Positions 47,042-59,000 of a DNA stretch of 64,000 bases are shown one piece after another. How positions within the stretch are numbered: position 1 is the stretch's first letter; every line of letters begins with the position of its first letter. The notes below the pieces were generated by a model. It worked only from the letters and a program-made list of their open reading frames with translations. It was not told the DNA's origin and did no database searches. Origin of the DNA: Gordionus sp. m RMFG-2023 (Eukaryota; Nematomorpha; Gordioida; Chordodea; Parachordodidae); the NCBI RefSeq assembly GCF_954871325.1, contig NC_088776.1, forward strand, positions 48,874,569 through 48,938,568. The letters run 5' to 3'. Both the position numbers and the translations under genes were made by a program.

Positions 47042-50000
47042 CTGGTATAAATTTAGACTATCGGATTTTTCCGGCGAATGGTGACGAGATACTTCTTTAT
47101 ATTTTCTTAGAGTTAGAGAAAGAATTATTTATTTTTTTTACAATTATTCTAAAAAAAATCAGAGCGCTAAAAATTTAATTTGAAAAAATTATTCATGAAA
47201 GTTTGATATAAATGTTGATAATGCTAAATAATTCTTTATTTCGTTTAAGACTGTGTCCTAAATATTAAAAGTATATTTCCTAAACTTTTGAAACTTTAAC
47301 GAAAAAAAAAGAAATAAGCTAATTTTAATATAAAAATAAAAAGATTGTCTTTAAACATAATTTTAAAAAATTTTAAAATTTCGATTTGATTAAAATTTAA
47401 AAACTTCTGATTTTATTTTTGTGAATTTTTAAACCAGGTTTAGGACACAGCCCAACCCTTCCTTTTTTCTTAAAAAAAACTATACAAAACAATTTATCTT
47501 GCTTTTAATTATACCCGGAATATATTTAAAAACTTAAACCTTATAATATTTTGCAACTTGATTTTGTTAGGCTGAGACATTATAAATTCGGGCCTGCCTT
47601 GATTCTTCTTGTGCTCGTTTACTTTTTCGAATATCAAAACGGCGATTTTATAAGCTGCCGCCTCGAGCCCCGCTTTCCAGCACTGCAGAGCCGCTGATAT
47701 CAGAACGGAATGGTATATTTTTATCCTGGCGACGGATAAGATGTTTTCGAAATTATCGCTGATTTGGTTTATATCACTCAGTGTATCATTGAGATTAAAA
47801 AGTGCATGCTGATTTAAATTTTTCACCCCTTCGCTTTTAATGGAAGGGCTGGAGAAGAAAAATTGCGAAGGAAATTCGAAGATCAACCTCATCAATAGTT
47901 TGGCCGAAAGATCGTTCATCTTGGATTTCATTTGGATCTGTAAATGCGAATAATCGTTTTTCGTTAATTGGTTTTAAAATTAAATAAAATATATATTACC
48001 TTAGCAATCTTGTAACTGTGCAAAAGCATTAATTGTAAATCCAAATGGTCCGATATGATGACCTTATTTTGTTGAGCCTCATTTTTGTTCATATTTAAAA
48101 TCAAGCTCTTGTATGTTTGATAAAGTATTCTGTGAGCATCTTCAAACAATCCTTTTAAAAAAGTTACCAAACATACTTTAGCCAAAATAATTAAAAAAAT
48201 AACAAATTTTACAATTTATCATCACCGATCCAAGCATTTCCTAACGATTAATAGTTTAAACATATCAAAACTTAATAATGAGATAAAAAATTTAATATAA
48301 AAACGGTTTTAAAATATTGGTACTACATAATCACTCACATCTTTCGTCTAATCTCTCAAGCCAGTTCCCCTCCTATAAAATATTTTGAGCGCAAGCCATT
48401 TACAAAGTTTTTTTATCCATATGGTTTAATTTTTTAATCCCGTGTAACAACTTGCCAATGGACTTCTGATAATAATTCAAACTATCCTAGATATCAGAAA
48501 TGTGGAGAACCCACCCGTTAAGAATTTGTGCATAAGTTGCTATGCCCGGCCCATTATAACTTTTTAAAAAATTTACCAGCCCGGCCCATTTTGGTTAGAC
48601 AGCTGAATAAATAAGCATATTCTAATTTGTTTTGAAACAGTATTAATCAAATTATTAGCTTGAAAACCAAAAAAAATATATATAATTTTATGGTCCAGGC
48701 TGGCCTATTAAAATTTTACGAAATCAGAGATTTGCAAGGCACTGTCTCATTTTTTTATATATAAATTGTCCTGCTCCGCCGAAAAATTTATATATATGAA
48801 CGGCCCAGCCAATTATAATTTTATTTCCCGGCCGATTATATTTTTTTTCAAAATAAATCCTGGCTTTATATATAATATATCTAATTCACCATTTTCCTTT
48901 TCCATGTCACATATGATTAAGGCTATCTTGTTAGATTCAGATATTTTTCCGCAGTATATATATAGATTCAAAAGTGTCTTCAAATCCTAAATAAGTATAG
49001 TAAAATGGATCAAATTTAATATTTATTATCTGACATTTTGTTCTAAATATTAACGTCACATAAAAATCAATCATTTCAAATATCCTTATATTTTAGCTTT
49101 AAAAAAGAACACATCTTTTTATTCTTTAATATTTACGTCTGAACCATAAAACTTACCAAATGGGGAATAAAGGCAATTTACATGTCTCTTTATATTTACC
49201 TTTTCATAATTATTCGGTCTCAGTAGAAAGGTTACAACTTCGTTAAGGGCGTGTTCCCTTTTAGTCTCCGTAAAATGATCGAAAGGAAATGATTCAGTTT
49301 TATTTTCAATATCTCGATTCGAATAAGCGTCATCGGGTGTGTAAAGCCTGGTTATGGTTGTGAGGAGGCCAGTAATGGCTTTATCGTAATCTGAGGTATC
49401 CTTGGGAGATGATATTCGACAATCTTCGGTAATTGATTTCGCGCAGGTTAAATAATTTTTAAGAGCCTTTATAAATAATACAATTATTTTTATATTATGG
49501 TGAGAATAAAAAAAAAAATAATGCTTAACCGATGAGCGATCTATTAGTCGTAAAGCTATCTATGTTACTCAAAAACAGTAAAGTCATTATATTTCGCGTT
49601 ATACATCTCGTGATACTCTGTAAAAATCTTATTTATATTTAAAAGTCTCTAAACCATTTACTTTGAAAAAAGATAGCATAAATTGTTTTCCTTGTATTTT
49701 ATAAATCGATATAGGTATTTATTATATTAAATCAAAAAAATTCAAAGAAAAAGGCGCATATATTTATTATAATAATATTATGAATTCTCTTATTTTATTT
49801 TTAAACAATTTTATTAATTTTTAATAATGATTGTTTTTTTTTAAGTTTCTATCTGATAAACAATATCAGCACCATATTTAAACACCAGTTCAATTGATGC
49901 TGAGGATGGCAGGAGTATATTATATTTTATATAAAAAAAGGTGTTTATGTTTGGAAATTGTTTAAGGTTTTTTAAAAAACCTAAACAATATTAAAATAAA

Positions 50001-53000
50001 AGTAATAAAATATAAAGTAACCAGTAACGTAAAAATTAAGCGTTCAAATCGTTACTTTTAAAACATTAAGTAACGCTGTTACTTTTGTAACGTGTCATTA
50101 TATAATACTAATCGTGATATTAGATAAATTTATTGTCTAAAACGAGATTTATACGGACTGTTATTTTCGATGGGAAACTCGGATTAAGAGTACAAAATAG
50201 TGTAAACAGCACTTTTTACAATTGAATTAACTATAAATTAAGTCTAATATAAAATTCGAGATTTATACGGATTGTTAGTTTCGATGGGAAACTCGGATAT
50301 GTAAACACTTTTTACAATTGAATTAACTATAAATTAAGTCTAATATAAAAATAAATAATTTTTTTTATAAATGTTTTTTTTTGGTTTGGAACGGATGAAA
50401 ATAAAGATAGTCCTTCTAATTCAAACGGCACATGTATATATTTTCGTTCTCATAAAGTCAGTTTCTATTGATAAATCTCTATAATAACATATGTAAATAA
50501 TTAAATATTAGTAACTTGTTCCAAAAGATTGGCCTTGAGGTAATAATCACCTGCCAATAGATGAGAGCCTTTCTGGTTGAAATAATCGGCAATTTTGAAG
50601 TAGAAATGAGGGAGGTGGTTCATATTCAAATCTTTGTGGCCGTAAATAAAGATTAATCAATTTAAATTAGTATTGAAAAATTAAGTATACTAAAAATTTG
50701 GGGCCTCAGGTTTAAAACATGCTAAAATTTAACGGTTCGATCAATTAATTTAAAAAAAATTATTTAACAAGATGAGGTCACTTTCATAATTAAATTTAAC
50801 TAATTTTTGAGCAACTTTGAAAGAATGATAAAAAATAATATGTACCGAACGCTTCCATATCCTTTTCGATATCTATCCCGTTTTCGTCGATGATTTCGAA
50901 CACCTTTCGCATGTAATGATAGGTGATTAAATCATTGATTTCCTCATTCATGGCCCTCTCCCGATCGATTTCGGTTGAAACAAAGCTATCTCCAGACGAA
51001 TTATGGTCGATAGAATTGAACGTTTTTAGCGCGATAACTTTGGAAAATTCCAAGTAGCTTTTGATCTTGGTAATGGCCTCGCGGCGATCACGTATTTCGA
51101 GCGATACCAACTTTTGACCCAAGTCTTTGATTCGTGATTCTCTCAGGCTAGGGACACCTTGGTGAGATATAGGAAATGATAAAGGAAACTTATAAGGACT
51201 TAAGATCCGGTCTAAGAGGCCTTATCACTAAGTTAATTTAAGAGTGTGCCACGCTAATCGCATGTGTTCGCAAATGTTTTAAAATGTAATTATTTCGTTT
51301 TATATTAGATTATGCTTCTAAATTGGTTTAAATAGTTTGAATAAATGTTATTGATATGTTATAATATATGATGAAAGAGAGAAAAGTGTATTTAAAGAGG
51401 TAGGGCAGTAGTTTTCGATTTAATTGAGAAGAAATATTTAGGTAGAGAGATGATAATTGGGGCATAAAGTAGACCATAAATAATGATTGTGGTTTAGGGG
51501 GCGATAACCTACGGCGGATCGAAGCAAGATAAGTGACTTATGAAAATAGAGTATTTTACACTTGAGGTTGTCCAACAAAGTTAACATTACGTGTATTACG
51601 GTATATTTAATCAGAAGTAGTAGTTATGAAATGTATCTATCATTTATTATGCTCAACTTATCCAGAATAAAATCATGGCATATATATCTTGTGGTTAGAT
51701 GGTTTACAAACGAAAATAAATGCTTGCTAAATAGAATTTTTACCCGTTTTTCGTTTAATTTTAGTAGTACCATATCAAATCGATCAAAAATAATGATTTT
51801 CAAATGACCTCTTAGGATTTGAGCCTTAACACTAAAGCATGGTTTAAATTTAAGCTTCCTAGCTATTATATTTTTGGATATCGAGAATCAAAGTAAGAAA
51901 AATAATCTATTTTCACATTTATAGATTGTCTTCATTTATATATTTACCAAAAAATATCGTATTATAAATAATGATTAATAACAAAATAACGTTTGTATAT
52001 ATTCCATTTTAAAAAAATATTTTTGTCTTTTATATTTTTTAATGTAAGGGTTCTTTTAACCCCATTCAAAGTTTATCTTTCTAGAAAATGATGAGTTTCT
52101 CTTAATTTTATAAAATTTTAGGCAATTTTATTAAGACTGTATTTTTAAAAAAATGGAATGCCAATTTTTCGCATTCATAAAATTGATGAATATATAATTA
52201 ATCTATTAATGTTATTATAGATTCTTATTGTAGTAAAGAATCTTAGCATATATTTATATATTTTGATTTTTATTGACAGGAAAATATTTAAAAATCGGTA
52301 AATTACATGCATATACCATATTACTCAAAAATATTTTCAAGCTATTCCATCTCAGATTTTTTTTTATTTTTAAAAATTAATTATAATGGTATCTATTGAA
52401 TAAAAAAATATTTCTTTTTTTTTCATTCTTCCCATAATAGAGATAACTTTCCATTCCAACGAAAATATTTTTTTAAATAAAAAATTAGATTAGCTTTAGT
52501 GATATTTGCTTAAAGTTTTGCGAAATTGGGAGAAATCCATTATTTTTTACAAGGATTTTCTTCAAAATAAGGCTAATTAGACCGCCACTATTTTGATATT
52601 AGAATCAATTTAATTAGTGGATGGCAATCGATAAGAATAAAAAAGTAGTTTTTCATACTTCGACCCTAAAAATCCTTAAAATATAAGAGCCAGGATGCAA
52701 AAATTTGGATCAAGTTTTAGTCAAGTGTACCTAAGTTTGAATAAGTCCTACAGTAGAAAAATCATCAAAATACAAGCCCGGCTCGTGGCCCAAAATATTG
52801 TTATATATCCTCTCTATTCTTTCTTTTGCCTAACATCAAGAGAGATAATAAAAAAATTGATATCTCTTCCTTGGATGCTTTTAAAAAATTCGAACTGCTG
52901 GAAGAAAAGGTTTCATAGACAGGGCTTAAATGAAATAAAAATTGCCACACGGCAGCAGTCGCGACCAAAAAAAAATCGATTGCAGGTTTTTAGTTTGTAT

Positions 53001-56000
53001 ACAAAATCTCTTACAGATCCCATAAGGTCGATCAGATCCTGATCAATTTGATATGTAATAACCTGTAATATAACTAAATCCTAAGACTAAAACATTATGT
53101 CTTAACCTACTAAAACATCACTCGTTTAAAATTCTGTCTACTTATTGTAAGAATCATCTCAAAGTGGGTTGTGCCAGTCCACAAATTTTTCGCCGATCTG
53201 ATCATACATCTGCATTGTCACCTCGCAATTATAATTGACATATACAAAATATAAGTAAGAATACAAGTAAGAATATAAGGAATGACTCCCATTCACGTAA
53301 AATCAAACTATTCTTTAAGTTCCAGTGTACGTCATACCCCCCCCCCTACCTTAGGTTAAGAGTGCCCTAAGTTTCTATCTTTTCGACAGTATTTCTTGTA
53401 AATTATAATGTTTGAGTAATATGTGTGACGTGAACATTTATTTTTAATAATCTCGTTTTTCAATGAATATAAAAAAAACCTTTATTTTTCTCCATCTCAT
53501 TCAGCATATGGCGCAATTCTGGATCAGTATCGTTGGGATGATCAGTCTCATTTGGAAGATTCAAAATATCTTTGACCGGATTAGAAAACTAATTGTATTT
53601 TTTTAAAATTGCGATCAATTATGATTTTAACAGTTAGTTACCAACCGATTCCGCTAACAAATCACAGACGATAATTTTTAAAAAGTTTTCTTTTTAAAAA
53701 GTAGGGACTAACGAACATTAATCACGATTCACGAGACATAACTCCGTATGGCAAAAATATAATCAACTTGAACAATCGAATTGTTGTTCGATATTTCTTG
53801 ACACAGAGAGAAGAGATCCAGATCTTTCCCCGAATCTTGGAAAAGACATTTGATGAATCGAGACGCAGTTTCTCTGTCCTCTGACATCGCAATCATTGAA
53901 AGAGCTTGGTGGGTTAATAATTGCCCAAAATGTTTGCACGCGTGTTTGGCTAAATAAAATAAATAATATATTGAAATAGTAAGGTAGAGGTCTGTAATGA
54001 GAGGGGTTTTAACCCGTTCATTAAAAAATTTTAAACAGTGGGCGGGCGGGTTAAAAATATTTTTTAAATTTGCGGATGGACCTGTTATTTTTTAGATAAT
54101 TAAAGGGTGCCCGTCTATAGAAATTAAAATCTTCCTTATTTTATTTATTCGGTAATATACTTTTAATATACATCTAATTATACAATGTTGTTTTATATAT
54201 TATTAATAATGTTTTTGTCATTGTTTATCCGAGATATAAATATATATTATAAATCTTTTTCAGTAAGGTATATATTATTATTCAATAAATAAAAATTTAC
54301 TGGAAATTAAATTTCATATTACTTATTTATTTAGCAATATAATTTTATGCATAATACAATGTTTGTTTTTTTCTGTATGTTCTTGTCTTTTATATATTCG
54401 AGATATAATATAAATATATGTATATTACAAACCTTTTAAATTGAAATCGTTTATAATTCAATAAATAAAAATTTCTTAGAAATTAGAACTCTTAATAATA
54501 GACAAAATAACTATAATATAACTATTGTGATTTTGAAGGATTGCAAAACTTCAAACGAATATTCTACTTTGATGGAAACGACAAGAAGATTTGCTAAAAA
54601 AAATATTAGCAACTCCAGCTTTTAGAGGTTCTTTTGAACAAGGATTTAACATAACTGGATGATTTATAGAGCCAAGAAGCACATTTTAGAATCCAGATAA
54701 TGTGGATTCATTGTTATTTTACATTGTAATTATAAATAATATCAAAATAAACTAATTTTATATTTTTCTCGATTATTTTCTCTAATCAAATAAATTCTTA
54801 ATTTACATTCGTAATTTTAGTATTTTCTCAAATTATAAAATATTTTTGCAGATATATCCTGAATCATTCTTTTTAGATGTTTAAAAAAAATGAAAGAAAA
54901 AGACGAGCGTGAGTTTAAAAAAATCATAAAATAATGGGCGGGTAGACGGTTAAAATTTTTTTAAACCAATGGGAAGGTGTGTAAAAATTTTAAAACAAGG
55001 AGTGGTCGGGCTTTGGCGAAAACCCGCCCACTTCAGACCTCTATAGTGTAAACCTTTACAAAACGCTATTAATTTAAAGTTTCCGATTGCAAAAGATTTG
55101 TTCAAACAAAAAATAGTATGCTTAGAACTTGGGTAATAGAAATGTTGGCTAATTGGGTTCAATCTTCTGGCGCCTTCCGAAGAAAATAAGTTAACATTAA
55201 GGCGTTTTAATTTATATTAGTTTCTTTCAAATTTGAGCTGCTCTCTTTTAAAAAAACCCAGAGGAAGTGAAAATTTTCTAATATCTTGTATTTGCCGATT
55301 TTTTATCCGGCTAAAAATTGGTTTAAACGGCTAAAATTATAGTAATTACCATACTTAGTAGTTGTCTTGTATTAATTTATGGTAAAAAATTTTTTTTACA
55401 TAGTTTACAAATTGCTTAAAACAATTGCGTAGGATTTTTTTTTTAAAAAAAAGTATTCATAAATTTTGTCCACAAATTGCTTCAAATAATTATAATACGA
55501 GTGTAAATTTAGTTAACAAAAGAGTAGCTTAACTATTATGAGGTTCTAACTCGATCAATTTTAAAGCAAAACAATTTTCAATTAATAATATCAATTTGAA
55601 CCTAACTAAATTAGGATCAAAAATAGAATCTGAATCTTAGTCAAATAGAAACAAATAAACTAAATTTATTATAAATTTTTAGTAAAAAAAATTAAATCAG
55701 TGAAAAATATATTTTTTAAAATAAAATTATAAATTGTCTTTAAAAAAGCGAACCCCAATCGATACGCATCAAACGGAGTGCCTTGATCAAAAAAATTTCG
55801 GCGTAGATTTTGATATGATTTTCTCGAAGAAGATGCAACCTTTTCCATGCCAATTGCAAGTGCCCTATATCCAGAGCGTTTAGAAAACGCTTAATAATGT
55901 TATTATTGTCATTTTGGTTCAAACTGTCTATCTTGACATTATTATTTTTAGGAATATTAATATTTTCAGAAGACAAAAGAATCTCCTCGATATTTAACTC

Positions 56001-59000
56001 GGGTACGGGTAAGGAATCGATCATATTTAAGTTATCTTCTAGAGTCTTTTCCGATTTTATTTCTTGACTGTAAAGCGACCAAAAAGATAAGGTTCCGAGA
56101 CTAAGGAAAGCTGTGATAACGGTAAAGGGATTTTCTGATATGTTTGATTGGGGATGTTTGCTAAGATGCTTGAAAGTTAGAAAGTTATTCAATAGTATAC
56201 GGTTGATCATATTCAAGAGGGGACCTTGATAGAGAAATAAAAGGTAGAAACGAAAATAAATGAATGTGAAATTAAAAACAAAATTTTTGATTATTAATTA
56301 TTAAAAACAGAAAAAAAATTCTTACTGAATGATAGACGGCTTTACGGTGTTCACATGTCATTTCCGCGCAAAACTTATATTACCATGAAAAGAAAATTCT
56401 AGGGCAATGTATTATCGGGAACATTATAGCGAATAAACTATTAGTGAAAACTTTAGCAAAAGCATCTCTCACTTACTATTTATGAAACGAAATTTATTTG
56501 ATCGGCATAAAATAATAATTTTTATATTTCTGGGGTGTGCGGAAGGTTAAATATTTTCATTGGGTGGGTGTGTGAACGGGTTAAAAAATAAAAACAATAG
56601 GTGTTCGGGTTGGTGAATTAAAGATAATTTTCGGACAAAATGAGTAGAACAGGCTTATATATTAGGTTATTTTATTATTTCATAATATTGCATATTATAT
56701 AAGTTTAAGTAAAAATAAATTAAAATAAATAAAAGCCAAACCAACTAATCAAATTATTCTAAAAAATTGTGAGCGGGTTAAACAAAATTTTTAGATAAAT
56801 GGTCTAAGCGGAGAAGCTTTTATTTAAAATTTTAGGGCGGACAAGTGAGCGAGTTAATTTTTTTTCAAATAATAGGCGGGTTTTCGGTTTAAAACACCCC
56901 GCCCATTACAGACCTCTATGACACCCTACTAAAATTAAACAAACTGATAGCTTTGATGGGGAATCAGCATACTATAAATATTGGAAAATTAAATTTGCTA
57001 TAATGTCTTAGCGATATTGCATTCGCTATTTGGGGAATAATATTTTCAAGGAAATTGACATTCGAGGTAATAGTTGAAAAAGTTTTGCAGAATTGAGGAA
57101 CAATATAAACTTCCAAATTTTAACATTTACTTTTGACAAATATAGAAAACTATCAGATGTCCAAAAAAATAGTATTCTTAATATTTGTGGTAAAAGTTAA
57201 ACACCTGCTAAATCAGAATGTCCTGCCCCAAGCCTACCCGATAACCAATGGAAAAATTTTTTAAACTAGGCCCGACTCGGGTCCGTTGTATAAAAAATTT
57301 TTTAAGTTAATAGGCAAGAAACATCGAATTCAAAATATCTATTTTATTCTCTATTTTAATGTTGTGCATTTTAAAAACTTTATCTTAGATAATTTAAATA
57401 ATGGTTAATATCTATTTTTTTTTAATTCTATTAATTACAAAATATTATTAAAAGAAAGTAAATAATATTCCCAACTCATTTTTTTTAAACCTAATTTATA
57501 AATTTAATATATATGATATTCAATCTAGCAAAAAAATGAAGAATAGGAAAGAAATAAAAAATTAATTCGGACCAAGCGCCGAATCTATGTACTAATAATT
57601 GTTCTACTGCCGATTTGACCAATGATAATTCAGCCCTGCAGGACTCTAGTGCAGGTATTATATAAGACAAGTCGCTAAATAATGTAAAATACATTAATTC
57701 GAACACTTGTCAAGTTAATATTAAAATTTAATATTTTAAGGTGATATTTTATCAATCACCAAAATCAAAATATTTAGTAAAAAATATAATACCCCCCCCC
57801 CCCCCGGTAATAATTACCATGGATAGTTTTGGACATGTAAACGTATACCAATAATTCATAATTAGAAGGAGGCTGATTATTTAGCACTAAGAACACGGGA
57901 AAAGGGTAAAACGACTCGTGCAAAGATAAATCCCATATTATATGAGTTTGATCAAGATAACCAATATTTTCTAAATCTTTAGTGTGCAACTCGTTCGTTT
58001 CATTTGATATTTGAACATCGATTGAAGATAAATGATCCTTTTCCTTTAATTAAATTTTAAAAAATATTAATTTATTTAAATCAATCGCAAAAATAATAAA
58101 AATAATTCGATTTCTGCAATTATGTTAGAGCCACTGCAAAAATATTTCTCGCATTATTAATAAAATATACATATATTTCTGCTAAGTAGAATTTAATTTT
58201 TAAAACTTAAAAATTTATACCAAATCATAAAAAAAATGATTTCCCGCTGAATCCACGAATACCAATATACACATATTCGGGTGTACCGTCAAACGCTTTA
58301 TACTAAAATGGTGACTTAACAGATGGGCGCCATCATTTTGAAGGGATTGTTGGCTGATGATATCGCAATGATAGCTTAAATCATGGAAGAGAATCTGATT
58401 CTGACGTTTTATATCAAAAAATTAATTATGATGTTATCACTAGTTATCTGAAATCAAAACTTCTTGTTCATAAACGCAAAAGAATGTTATGTAGTTTTTT
58501 TAAAAAGCTTCATTTATAAAATTGAATTTAAGGATATTCTGTAAGAATAGTCAATAGCGAAGGTCATGGTTGAGAGAATTACATAGATACATTACTTTTT
58601 TCCCCCCAAGGGCAAAATGGAATTAATATTTAGAACGAGAATTTCTAACATTAAATATTGTAGAATAGAAAATTAAAACCTGACTTTAGAAAGTAACCCG
58701 ATTTTGTTTTATTTTAAATAAAAAGTATCTATTTAATACATAATTTTTAGGTTAAATGTCTTAAAAAAAACTTTTTTAGTTAACTTTTTAAAAAAAATCA
58801 CTTGTAATTTTTTTTGTAACTTTACCTTTTGATTTGCGTAAAATAGCGATTCGTTGGATATTCCAAAGCAAGTTACGCCCTTGAGGATCAAAGAATTATC
58901 CGCAACGATAATAGTTTCATCTTTGGTAGAGTGAGGAGATATCTGAGATAAAAAATTTTGCGAAAATATATTTAAAATTATGAAGACAAACTGGCAAATA

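Noticed and set aside
52695-53042. 115-residue plus-strand ORF
   Set aside because: It lies in a WDR19 intron, is antisense to the gene, has no recognisable domain, and the other strand is also open.
53150-53235. Minus-strand MYDQIGEKFVDWHNPL as a WDR19 exon
   Set aside because: No acceptor gives the phase required between exons 8 and 9, and a direct in-phase join of those exons exists.
57491-57706. Open frame (LSYIIPALESCRAEL...LLVHRFGAWSE) in the WDR19 region
   Set aside because: It was tested as an exon, but exon 57818-58037 joins exon 55754-56224 directly in phase 1 and completes the conserved TIHG; this frame has no matching WDR19 segment.
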